Shown: in pieces, positions 1-8,301 of the stretch | How positions within the stretch are numbered: the first letter of the stretch is position 1 | Layout: each line of letters begins with the position of its first letter | Assembly (NCBI GenBank): GCA_009920765.1 | Contig: RFZJ01000011.1 | Coordinates: 1-64,000 of the forward strand | Direction: 5' to 3' | Origin: Planctomycetota bacterium | GTDB taxonomy: Bacteria > Planctomycetota > Planctomycetia > Gemmatales > Gemmataceae | DNA length: 64,000 nucleotides | Position numbers and translations under genes: made by a program | The notes under the pieces: generated by a model | Databases searched by the model: none | Told to the model about the DNA's origin: nothing | Seen by the model: the letters and a program-made list of their open reading frames with translations, nothing else

Positions 1-114
1 AATAAGGAAGAAACCCAGAAGCTGTTCATGCATAATGGCAAGGTATGGAAGGTCAGCAATGATCCCATGTGGGAAGGTTATAATCGTGAGCCTTTAGCTC
101 CTAAAAAGAAATAA
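1..114 (+). CDS. C-terminal end of an unidentified protein (5' partial)
   Basis: Frame 1 is open from the window edge to a TAA at 112-114 and encodes 37 residues, ending in a basic tail (PLAPKKK). The visible part is hydrophilic, with no motif I recognise and no membrane segment. It is read as a gene end because the frame stays open to the edge and a hairpin resembling a terminator follows at 140-170. The fragment is too short to assign a family. Confidence 0.55.
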   Translation, partial: NKEETQKLFMHNGKVWKVSNDPMWEGYNREPLAPKKK

Positions 115-139
115 ACCTTCTCCAACGAAAATCCAATTT

Positions 140-175
140 AAGGATGTTCATGTCACTCATGGGCATCCTTATTCA
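140..175 (+). terminator. Terminator-like hairpin after the partial gene
   Basis: AAGGATG (140-146) pairs with CATCCTT (164-170), and an inner CATG (149-152) pairs with CATG (158-161) around a short loop. The sequence after it is T-rich (ATTCATTTC) but lacks a clean T-run, so this is a moderate candidate. It lies between the partial gene and the metallopeptidase gene, which share a strand. Confidence 0.45.
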
Positions 176-274
176 TTTCACCCCGATTCAATGTTGTTCA
201 ATAATTCCTTCACTCTTGAAGAGTATTAGTCTACCATGCATGGAGTTGATGTTTGTTTAGCCCAAGAGTGTATC

Positions 275-2068
275 ATGAAAAAGCCAAGTTCTTTGTTTGT
301 CATTGTGTTTTCATTGGTGCTGTTGTCGTTTGACCTTAGTGCGCAGACGACTGCAACTAAAAAGTCCTTGATTAAACCCGATACCGTTCCTGGTTATAAA
401 ACCATGAAGATCGATGGCTTCAGCCTTCTTGTCCATGATAAAGTTCTTGACCCTAAAAATTCTGAGATGTTCAAAGTCAAACCGCTCGAAGTTCTTGAAA
501 TGGAACTTAAAATGATCTCTGCGGTTCTTTCCCCGAGGCCTCTTGCACTCCTTAGAAACATTCTTATCTGGGTCGAATGGGATGAACAACTAGCCATGAG
601 TAATGGCAGGCAGGGAAATGCTCTTGCGGTTTATTATGGAGGCACCCAAAGACAATTACTCCAAGAGGGGACCCAGCCCCTTAAAGCAAATTCAGTTGTC
701 GTTCTACGGATGAAATCCCTTACCAAAGAGCATCAACCCGAGTTCGATACCAAGCGTTGTGTGTTGCTTCATGAGATGGCTCATGCAGTTCATTTCCAAC
801 TTATTGGTTATGAAAATCCCACGGTAAAGCAGACTTATAAGTTGGCGATGGAAAGAAACCTTTATGATCGTACCTCCTATGCTGCAACCAATGAACATGA
901 ATACTTTGCAGAGCTTAGCTGTGCCTATTTGAATCGCATCGATTATTTTCCCCATACCCGTGAGGATTTGAAGAAACACGATAAGGCTGGATTCGCCCTC
1001 ATGGAAAATCTTTGGGGAAAAGCAACAAAGCCAACTCTTGCAAAAAGTAAAAATGTTTCCTCTCCCATTCCCTCATCGTCAACTTTTAATTTAGACATCA
1101 CAACTGAAGGGATTCGCTTGGGTAATCAAATTGCGGGAACCAGTCTTACCCAAAACCCCTTAAAAGGCAAAGTTATTGCTGCAATTCTCCATAGGCCAGG
1201 CAAAGACGATGAGTTGGCCCAACTATTAAAAGTTCAAACTTGGCACAGGGAACTTGCAGACTTTGGCCTCGTTACTTTTGTTTCGGGTACCAATTCTTCA
1301 ACTGAACCAAATCTTTTAAGGGATTGGAACACATCCAGCCTTACCCTGCCTTTATTCGCCAAGGCATCATTCAATTTCAAGGTGTCGGAATCTTTTATCC
1401 CTCCTCATGCAATCCTGTTTGACCATGAAGGCAATGCTGTTTACCGAGGCGATGCCACCTCCATTGAAAAAGCACTCCGCTATTTAATTGGTCAGGCATT
1501 AGTGGAAAAACTAGGCAAGGATTCTTACACCAAACTAGTTCAACCCTTGGTGGATTCCCTCGCCACGGGAACCCCACCCAGCCAGGTGCTTGCAAAAGCG
1601 TTGGCATTGGTATCCAATCCTTCAAAGGAAGTTGCTGAAGAATCCAAGCTTCTGGTAGATACTCTTTGTGAAGGTGCGACAATAGCTCTCGAGGATGCTA
1701 ACAAACTTGTTGAATCTGATCCTCTGCAGGCATTTTTGTACCTCGAAAGAATTATTCTTAATTACAAAAACACTACGATTGCCAATAAAGCCCGTGCCGC
1801 CCTTCCCAAGGTGGAAAAGAATAAGAAAGTGATAATAGAAAAGCAGGCTCGGATTAAACTTGAAACAATTAAAAAATTAGATTCTGTTTTAAATGGGAAG
1901 CCAGGATCGATTAACCCCGAGACTGCTTCTTTTAAAACTGCAAATTCTGCATTATTGACGCAGCTTGGTGAAGCCCTTAGGCAGATTGAAAAAGCTTATC
2001 CAGATACACCTGCGACCATGGAAGCTAGGCTTTTAGGGAAACGCTGGTTCAACACAAACTCTGATTGA
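275..2068 (+). CDS. Exported zinc metallopeptidase-like protein with C-terminal thioredoxin-like region
   Basis: The frame is open from 236, but ATG 275 is preferred because it begins a clean signal peptide (MKKPSS, then a hydrophobic run ending near LSAQ). The N-terminal half carries the zinc motif HEMAH at about residues 166-170, followed roughly 43 residues later by YFAEL, whose Glu could be the third ligand of a gluzincin-type site. From about residue 280 the sequence resembles a thioredoxin/AhpC fold (GKVIAAILHR, later IPPHAILFDHEGNAVYRG) but has no CxxC, so it is unlikely to be redox-active. The C-terminal 150 residues are charged and helical. The likely role is an envelope or secreted peptidase; the substrate is unknown. 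The next gene, 89 bp downstream, is also exported. Confidence 0.7.
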   Translation: MKKPSSLFVIVFSLVLLSFDLSAQTTATKKSLIKPDTVPGYKTMKIDGFSLLVHDKVLDPKNSEMFKVKPLEVLEMELKMISAVLSPRPLALLRNILIWVEWDEQLAMSNGRQGNALAVYYGGTQRQLLQEGTQPLKANSVVVLRMKSLTKEHQPEFDTKRCVLLHEMAHAVHFQLIGYENPTVKQTYKLAMERNLYDRTSYAATNEHEYFAELSCAYLNRIDYFPHTREDLKKHDKAGFALMENLWGKATKPTLAKSKNVSSPIPSSSTFNLDITTEGIRLGNQIAGTSLTQNPLKGKVIAAILHRPGKDDELAQLLKVQTWHRELADFGLVTFVSGTNSSTEPNLLRDWNTSSLTLPLFAKASFNFKVSESFIPPHAILFDHEGNAVYRGDATSIEKALRYLIGQALVEKLGKDSYTKLVQPLVDSLATGTPPSQVLAKALALVSNPSKEVAEESKLLVDTLCEGATIALEDANKLVESDPLQAFLYLERIILNYKNTTIANKARAALPKVEKNKKVIIEKQARIKLETIKKLDSVLNGKPGSINPETASFKTANSALLTQLGEALRQIEKAYPDTPATMEARLLGKRWFNTNSD

Positions 2069-2157
2069 TCCAAAAAGAAGCTGCTTCTTGATTGCCCCTG
2101 CAATAGGATCAATTAAACTGTTGCTATCTCCCTACTTGGCCATTTAGGAATAGTGCA

Positions 2158-3567
2158 ATGCTAAATCACGAATATCTCCCCACGGTTTTTATGCTTTCCA
2201 TCACCCTAGCAGGAAGCTTGCAAGCTGCGGATTTCTCGCTCTCCCTAAGGCAGCAAAATGATAAAAATCAACCACTTCAACGCACCACCGAAAAGCAATC
2301 CTGGAAAGTTGAGGAAACCGCTTTCATCGTTTGTGATGTTTGGGATTATCACCACAGCATCAATGCAGTCCGCAGGTTGGAAGAATTCGCGCCAACCTTA
2401 AACAAGGTGTTGCAGAAAGCTCGAAGCCAAGGCTCGTTGATCATTCATTCGCCTAGCGACTGCATGGACGCTTATAAAGATAACCCTGCGAGATTGCGTG
2501 CGATCAATTCCCCCAAGGCAGGGAACCTTCCCCCAAGTATTGAATCTTGGTGCTCGCGAATCCCTGCAGAAGAAAAAGCCTTTTATCCAATTGATCAATC
2601 CGATGGTGGCGAAGATGATGATCCAGAAGAGCATAAGGCTTGGGCGATGAAATTGAAGGGCCTGGGACGTAACCCGGGCATGCCCTGGAAGGCCCAATCT
2701 TCACTCATTGAGATTGATACCAATAAAGATTACATCAGCGACAAGGGCGATGAAGTATGGAATATTCTTGAACAAAAAGGCATCAAAAATGTTGTTCTAC
2801 TGGGTGTTCATACGAATATGTGTGTTCTGGGACGGCCCTTTGGTTTAAGGCAATTAGTGCGTAACAAGAAGAATGTTGTGCTCATGCGGGATATGACCGA
2901 CAGTATGTACAATCCCAAGCAATGGCCCTTCGTGGATCACTTTACAGGCCATGATCTTGTTATCTCGCATGTTGAACGGTTTGTCTGCCCGACTATAACC
3001 AGTGATCAAATACTTGGTGGCAAACCTTTTGAATTCAAAAATGATTCTCGAAAAATCAAGGATGTACAAACCCTGGCAGATCTTAAAAAAGTCGATAGTG
3101 ATTCATTGCGTAAGCATTGGAATACCATCAGCCTTCCTGCTTCTCCAGAAATTCAATCCTTATTGCAACAGGAGAAGGTTCAATGGTACCGGTCTTGTAT
3201 TCGCATCCCTTCCGAATGGATTACTGAAAAAGGTGTGAACCTGCATTTGCAAAATTCCGCATCTGTTGTCAAGGCTTGGATCAATGGCAAGGAACTTGTA
3301 ATAAGCACCAATTCTGAAGGAGCTTGTAGTTGCTTCATCAATCCGGATTTCATCAATAAGGATGATGCAAACTTATTGGTGATTCGAATCGAAGATTCAA
3401 AAGGGCAAAAGAATCAGCTTCATCTTGCGAAGCTAGTGGGTAGGAATAGTTTATTTTTGCAAGGGCGGTGGGAAACGAGGTTGGGGGATGATCCTTCCTG
3501 GTCAAACATTCCGTTGCCTGCGAAGTTTGGCACCAGCCCGAATGTGTTTTTTGAACCGGGCAAGTAA
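2158..3567 (+). CDS. Exported isochorismatase-like cysteine hydrolase with C-terminal beta domain
   Basis: This 469-residue protein has an N-terminal signal peptide ending near SLQAA. An isochorismatase-like alpha/beta domain runs from about residue 53 to 275, with the candidate catalytic Asp at about 60 (FIVCDVWD) and nucleophile Cys at about 222 in LLGVHTNMCVLGR, the usual cysteine-hydrolase signature. A Lys in the middle of the domain would complete the D-K-C triad, but I cannot fix which one. The last 130 residues (from about WYRSCIRIP) look like a galactose-binding-type beta sandwich. This cell-envelope fusion is a format seen in planctomycetes. The substrate is unknown; family members hydrolyse amides or related bonds. 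The next gene starts almost at its stop codon. Confidence 0.75.
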   Translation: MLNHEYLPTVFMLSITLAGSLQAADFSLSLRQQNDKNQPLQRTTEKQSWKVEETAFIVCDVWDYHHSINAVRRLEEFAPTLNKVLQKARSQGSLIIHSPSDCMDAYKDNPARLRAINSPKAGNLPPSIESWCSRIPAEEKAFYPIDQSDGGEDDDPEEHKAWAMKLKGLGRNPGMPWKAQSSLIEIDTNKDYISDKGDEVWNILEQKGIKNVVLLGVHTNMCVLGRPFGLRQLVRNKKNVVLMRDMTDSMYNPKQWPFVDHFTGHDLVISHVERFVCPTITSDQILGGKPFEFKNDSRKIKDVQTLADLKKVDSDSLRKHWNTISLPASPEIQSLLQQEKVQWYRSCIRIPSEWITEKGVNLHLQNSASVVKAWINGKELVISTNSEGACSCFINPDFINKDDANLLVIRIEDSKGQKNQLHLAKLVGRNSLFLQGRWETRLGDDPSWSNIPLPAKFGTSPNVFFEPGK

Positions 3568-3569
3568 CG

Positions 3570-4514
3570 GTGGTTTCCATGGTGATGAAATCGACGATCA
3601 AACAGGAAGTTAAAGATTTGAATACCCGTATTCGGGGGTTGTTGCCTCTTGCGTATCATTCCTGCCTGGAAGCAATTTCGCCTACTTCCATGGGTTCTGC
3701 AGGGTTGAAATTCGATAAAGAAGGCAGGGTTGCTTGGGACGAAATCTGGACTACGTTTTGCGACCTTGCAATGGCAGGTGGCCCTCCCCATCGGGGGAAA
3801 TTTCTTGGCCCCATCAATCCTGCTGATGTTTCTAAAGATTCTGAAAAGTCCAAGGCCGTTGCTTCTGAAATCCAGCGTGGTATTGCCTTAACCACCGGCA
3901 TGAAAGCTTCAATTGATGATCAATTAAATTGGGTATTGCTTGAGTGTGAATCTGGAACAATGGCGGCGTGGATGCATCGGGCGATTGTTTCTGAAAATGT
4001 TTTCGCTGATCATTTGGGAAACGTGGTGCGTCTTCCTTCCGGCCCGGATTTTCGCATTGAAAAAGAAATCAAGAATGTGATTGTCTGCGTGGCAAAGACC
4101 TGGCATTACTGGGATGGGCACATGTCGGAAAGTGAAAAAACCAAGGCGGAAAGGGTCATGAATGATGCTCCACTTATCATGCCTTTGCAAGTTTCCAATA
4201 ATGAAATAACGACGGAAGCTTATTCCAAAGCTATCAATGAAACACTCGAAAACGTTGGTGCTGCACTGAAACTAAAAGGTAAACCTTCGGAAGAATATGG
4301 CTGGGTTGGGTTTGAATGCCCTGATGAAAAATCTGCAGCGTGGTTTGTAAGGGCCCTCATCGCCTGCAATATTCTTGCCCGCAGGGAAATTGCAACTTTG
4401 TTGCTTCCTGTGTTCGGTGCTCGATCAAGCGATCATCCCCCAACAAGAATGCTTGATTTTCTGGGTGCAATTCGCAATGTTTATGAACACCAGTACGAGA
4501 TGGGTGAGGTGTGA
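3570..4514 (+). CDS. Uncharacterised protein with internal duplication
   Basis: I do not recognise this 314-residue soluble protein. It has no signal peptide or membrane segment. Possible starts are GTG 3570, ATG 3579 and ATG 3585, none with a convincing ribosome site; the gene follows the upstream stop by 2 bp, which suggests translational coupling. Two related segments are visible: WVLLECESGTMAAWMHRA at about residues 121-138 and WVGFECPDEKSAAWFVRA at 245-262, both continuing into an Asn-containing helix. They share W-V-x-x-E-C, A-A-W and R-A, so the protein has probably arisen by domain duplication. A conserved-looking AGGPPHRGKFLGP stretch lies at 69-81. The paired Glu-Cys positions could be functional. 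It sits between exported enzymes but appears cytoplasmic. Confidence 0.7.
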   Translation: MVSMVMKSTIKQEVKDLNTRIRGLLPLAYHSCLEAISPTSMGSAGLKFDKEGRVAWDEIWTTFCDLAMAGGPPHRGKFLGPINPADVSKDSEKSKAVASEIQRGIALTTGMKASIDDQLNWVLLECESGTMAAWMHRAIVSENVFADHLGNVVRLPSGPDFRIEKEIKNVIVCVAKTWHYWDGHMSESEKTKAERVMNDAPLIMPLQVSNNEITTEAYSKAINETLENVGAALKLKGKPSEEYGWVGFECPDEKSAAWFVRALIACNILARREIATLLLPVFGARSSDHPPTRMLDFLGAIRNVYEHQYEMGEV

Positions 4515-4588
4515 TTTCCTTTTACAATTTCTTTGATTGAAACTTGAATATTATTTATTGTCGTTCCAATCTTTTTCAGAGGTTATTC

Positions 4589-6379
4589 ATGCGGGTTAAT
4601 AAACTATCATGCCACCATTTCTTGCTGTTTTTATGGGTGTTGATGGGATCTCAATCTGCGTGGGCTTTGCAACAACCGAGGAAAGTAAACCCGCCCAACA
4701 TTGTGATCTTTTTAGCGGATGATCAGGGCTGGGGGGACCTTTCCTGCAATGGCAACACGATGTTGAAAACTCCGAACATTGATTCCCTTGCAAAAAATGG
4801 TGTCAGGCTTGATCGCTTTTATGTCTGCCCGGTTTGTTCCCCGACCAGGGCGGAATTCCTTACCGGAAGATATCATCCCCGCACCGGGGTTCGTGGTGTA
4901 TCCACAGGGCTTGAACGACTTAACCTTGATGAAAAAACGTTGGCTGATTCTTTTAAAAGTGCGGGTTACGCCACGGCTGCATTTGGTAAATGGCATAACG
5001 GCAGCCAATGGCCTTATCACCCCAACGCCCGGGGCTTTGATGAGTACTATGGTTTTACTTCAGGGCATTGGGGCGAGTACATTGATCCGCCTTTGGAACA
5101 TAATGGTGTGCCGGTGAGGGGTAAGGGGTTCACCGTGGATGATTTTACGAACCATGCAATTGACTTCATTGAAAAGAATTCAGCAAAACCTTTTCTTGTC
5201 TATTTACCTTACAATACGCCGCATTCTCCTTTTATTGTGCCCAAGCCTTTCTGGAACAACTTCAAAGATAAAGCTATTCCGCAGAGGGGTGTTGAAGGTG
5301 ATCGGGAAGATATTGATGTGACTCGTTCGGTGCTTGCAATGTGTGAAAATATCGATGCCAATGTTGGTAAAGTTTTATCTAAAATTGAAAAGCTTGGAGT
5401 TAAAGAAAATACGATCGTGCTTTATTTCTCCGATAATGGGCCGAATAGTTTTCGATTTAATGGCGGAATGAAAGGCCGTAAGGGCAGTACGGATGAAGGG
5501 GGAGTGCGTTCACCCTGTTTTATTTCCTGGCCCGGTAAGTTGCCTGCGGGAAAAACTGTAACACAAATTTGTGGCGCGATCGATTTGCTTCCCACACTTC
5601 TTTCACTTAGTGGTGTTAGCAGGGTTGGCGATAAGCCTCTTGATGGTAAAGATCTTTCGAAATTGTTTTTAGAAGCTGACCCACAATGGCCCGATCGCAT
5701 GATTTTTTCCCATTGGGGTGGTAAGACAAGTGTACGAACACAGCAACATCGCCTTGATGATAAAGGGGCGTTGTTCGACATGATTAATGATCCTGGACAA
5801 ACTAAAAACATTACGGCTGATAAACCCGAACTTGGAAGGAAGTTAAGTGATGCGGTGCAACAATGGCGAAAAGAGGTGATCCCTAAAAAGTCTGATGAAC
5901 GCCCTATTCCTGTAGGGTTTACTGCAATGCCCTGGACACCTTTACCTGCAAGGGATGGTACTGCCTCGGGGAAAATAAAGCGTAGCGCCAATGCGCCCAA
6001 TTGTTCATATTTTGTTAACTGGACGAGCAAAGAGGATCGCATCAACTGGGAAATTGAAGTGAATAAGCAGGGTACTTATGTGGTTGAAATTCTGTATGCC
6101 TGCCCATTAAAAGATGCAGGGTCAACAATCGAGATTAGTTTTAATGAAAGTAAACTGATCGCCAAGGTTTTGCAGGGTTGGGATCCGCCATTAATCACGG
6201 ATCAAGATGTGATACCAAGGCCTGCTGCTGAATCGGTGATGAAGGATTTCAAGGCATTAGAAGCGGGAAAGGTCAAGCTTTCGAAGGGAAAGGGGGATCT
6301 TGTTTTGAGGGCGCTTGAGATTCCCGGCAAGGAAGTGATGCAAGTAAGGGCGATCAATCTTCATCTGATTGCTGAATAG
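4589..6379 (+). CDS. Exported type I sulfatase
   Basis: The start is ATG 4589, preceded by AGAGG, rather than the upstream in-frame codon at 4544. The 596-residue protein opens with a signal peptide (to about WALQQ) and a sulfatase fold: the metal-binding IVIFLADDQGWGD near residue 38, then CSPTRAEFLTGR at about 83, whose Cys would become formylglycine. GKWHNG and YFSDNGP supply further active-site residues. The last 120 residues (after MPWTPLPARDG) form a separate beta-rich domain resembling carbohydrate-binding modules on other planctomycete sulfatases. The role is hydrolysis of sulfate esters, probably on algal or other polysaccharides, outside the cytoplasm; the exact substrate cannot be read. 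A separate maturase (FGE or anSME) would be needed and is not in this window. Confidence 0.9.
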   Translation: MRVNKLSCHHFLLFLWVLMGSQSAWALQQPRKVNPPNIVIFLADDQGWGDLSCNGNTMLKTPNIDSLAKNGVRLDRFYVCPVCSPTRAEFLTGRYHPRTGVRGVSTGLERLNLDEKTLADSFKSAGYATAAFGKWHNGSQWPYHPNARGFDEYYGFTSGHWGEYIDPPLEHNGVPVRGKGFTVDDFTNHAIDFIEKNSAKPFLVYLPYNTPHSPFIVPKPFWNNFKDKAIPQRGVEGDREDIDVTRSVLAMCENIDANVGKVLSKIEKLGVKENTIVLYFSDNGPNSFRFNGGMKGRKGSTDEGGVRSPCFISWPGKLPAGKTVTQICGAIDLLPTLLSLSGVSRVGDKPLDGKDLSKLFLEADPQWPDRMIFSHWGGKTSVRTQQHRLDDKGALFDMINDPGQTKNITADKPELGRKLSDAVQQWRKEVIPKKSDERPIPVGFTAMPWTPLPARDGTASGKIKRSANAPNCSYFVNWTSKEDRINWEIEVNKQGTYVVEILYACPLKDAGSTIEISFNESKLIAKVLQGWDPPLITDQDVIPRPAAESVMKDFKALEAGKVKLSKGKGDLVLRALEIPGKEVMQVRAINLHLIAE

Positions 6380-6444
6380 GCTTTGCTGCTAAAACTTTGG
6401 AGAGCAGTTTTGCTGGGGGATCCCTTGGGCTGGTGGGAAGTAAA

Positions 6445-8298
6445 TTACTTTCCTTTATTTCCCAACACCTCGCTGATTTCAGCAAGTTTCTTACGCAGCA
6501 ATTCCGGGTCATAATCTGCGATACTTTTCAGGGTGATCACTTCTTCATCATCATCAAACTTCTGCAACTTTTCAATTACGCCGGCCTTATTGATTTCACT
6601 GTTGAACTTGGAATTATCAAGAGTAATCATGGTGACCAGAAAGTTGGGGTTCTTGACTAGTTTGACCAGATTGTTGGCATTTGAAATATCAGCAAGGTAG
6701 TTGATGAAATCATCCTTGAAGTCGGATTTATCGGAGCGCGATGCTCTTACAGTAACATCCAAGACTTCCTTGACCCGGGAAGTGCGGTTTTGGTAGGGAT
6801 GAATGTTGAGCAAGGTGGATAGTTCGGTTACGGGTGTAATGGCCCCTGCTTTTCCCACATTGAGTTCTTCGCTTACTACTTCAAGCAGGGAAGCCAACTG
6901 CCTTGCAGATTCGTAATCGGGGGTGATTAATTTGCCATCGGGCCCTGGTTTGGTGTATAGGCGGAGTAATTCCTGTACAGTTCTTGCAACCGTTGGCTTG
7001 TCGAGTTTTTTAGCTCGAAGTTTTGCAAGCGCAACATCACAAGCCTTTACAAGTTGTGCGCTTGCAGACTTGATGGTTTCGGGGTTGCCAAACGGCCTTT
7101 CATTGTTGGAAGCAAGAATACTGTTTAGGCCTTTTTCGATTTCATCGATCGGGGTTTCAGAAGCAATCAAAGCAGCCTCAACAAGTGAGGTGGGCCATGA
7201 TCTTAAGAGTGGCCTGCCTGGGGAAACGCGGAGCAGGGGGCGTTGTGCCAGGTGAAAACCATAGCCCCTTACCTGTCTGAATCCCGGATATTTCAAATCA
7301 TGATGGCATGCAAAGCAATCGCTATGGGCCATGGCAATTTCGGGCCATGCTGCTTTTGCTTGTTCTTGTTGTTCTGAGATATCCTTGGGTGGTTTTGCCC
7401 CCATCATGATTTCTGGCCAAAGCATGGCAGGATTCTTGTTGGCAAAGTCTGCCCGGTCTGCTGCAAGTTTCACGGTTTCCTTGAGTGATACCAATGCGCC
7501 CACCAGTGCTAAACGGGTGCGGAAGAAATCCATTTCCTCAAGATGATAATTATTTTTCTTTTCGGCATCTGCATTTTTGAAGTAGGGAACATTTTTGGGA
7601 TCACGCCAGTGCTGGGGTTCATTCTTGGAGAAGGTTGCAATTTCGATGGGTGGAAGAGGCGGATGGCCCGCAGCGAACATGGCATGGGTTACAACCTTGC
7701 CTTCGCCTGCGTTACCGATATGGCAGGAGACACAAAGCATTGATCGAACTTCCGGGTCGCGTAAATCGCGCATTCCCAGGTCATGCTTCTGGCTTGCGGT
7801 TTTTTTTCGCCAATTGAATTCCGCATGTTCGCCCAGCCATTTGGAGGAAGGCCCATGGCAACCAGCGCAGCTCACACCATCAAGTTTATCGAGGCCGCCA
7901 AAATCAGCCTTAGCGGAAAGATTGCCCATGGCATGGCAGTTTAGGCATCCGGTTTCTTGTTTGGTAACATCCTGCCCAAGGATTTCGGCCATTCTTTTGC
8001 CCCGGGGACCAACCAGCACTGCGTAAGCTTGTGCATGTTTGTCGTGCGTTTTCCAGATGGAGTATTCGGTCATCAACACGACATCCCAAGCCCGTAATTC
8101 TTTGCTTGCGGGGTCTTCACTGGGTAACTGGTTTCCCTTGGGCAACGCATGGCATTCGCCACATTTGGCTGCAGACTGGTATTTTAATTCAGCCCATACC
8201 TCTTTTTTTTCTTGAGCGCCTGCGCCAGAAGGTAATAAAAACGAAAGTAGGAATGCCATCAGCAATCCTTGGTGAGGTTGTATTTTGGTGGTTGTCAT
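6445..8298 (-). CDS. Multiheme cytochrome c (c554-like), 5 CxxCH
   Basis: This 617-residue exported protein has a signal peptide ending near GAGAQ. Five CxxCH heme sites are visible: CGECH 46-50, CLNCH 118-122, CAGCH 144-148, CVSCH 189-193 and CFACH 328-332. The spacing and the motifs EYSIW, HAQAYAVL and AAGHPPLPP match cytochrome c554-type domains. The C-terminal 280 residues are helical, with no heme motif, and of unknown role. It starts 3 bp after the upstream cytochrome stop, so the two form an operon. Likely electron transfer in the periplasm; the partner is unknown. No catalytic or membrane-anchoring partner is encoded next to it. Confidence 0.85.
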   Translation of the reverse strand: MTTTKIQPHQGLLMAFLLSFLLPSGAGAQEKKEVWAELKYQSAAKCGECHALPKGNQLPSEDPASKELRAWDVVLMTEYSIWKTHDKHAQAYAVLVGPRGKRMAEILGQDVTKQETGCLNCHAMGNLSAKADFGGLDKLDGVSCAGCHGPSSKWLGEHAEFNWRKKTASQKHDLGMRDLRDPEVRSMLCVSCHIGNAGEGKVVTHAMFAAGHPPLPPIEIATFSKNEPQHWRDPKNVPYFKNADAEKKNNYHLEEMDFFRTRLALVGALVSLKETVKLAADRADFANKNPAMLWPEIMMGAKPPKDISEQQEQAKAAWPEIAMAHSDCFACHHDLKYPGFRQVRGYGFHLAQRPLLRVSPGRPLLRSWPTSLVEAALIASETPIDEIEKGLNSILASNNERPFGNPETIKSASAQLVKACDVALAKLRAKKLDKPTVARTVQELLRLYTKPGPDGKLITPDYESARQLASLLEVVSEELNVGKAGAITPVTELSTLLNIHPYQNRTSRVKEVLDVTVRASRSDKSDFKDDFINYLADISNANNLVKLVKNPNFLVTMITLDNSKFNSEINKAGVIEKLQKFDDDEEVITLKSIADYDPELLRKKLAEISEVLGNKGK

Positions 8299-8301
8299 TA
8301 T

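Noticed and set aside
5422..6045. 207-codon frame on the - strand within the sulfatase gene
   Set aside because: It is the antisense of a well-supported sulfatase and shows no motif or ribosome site of its own.
7595..8026. 143-codon frame on the + strand within the first cytochrome gene
   Set aside because: The opposite strand has five heme motifs in frame, which leaves no room for a second gene.
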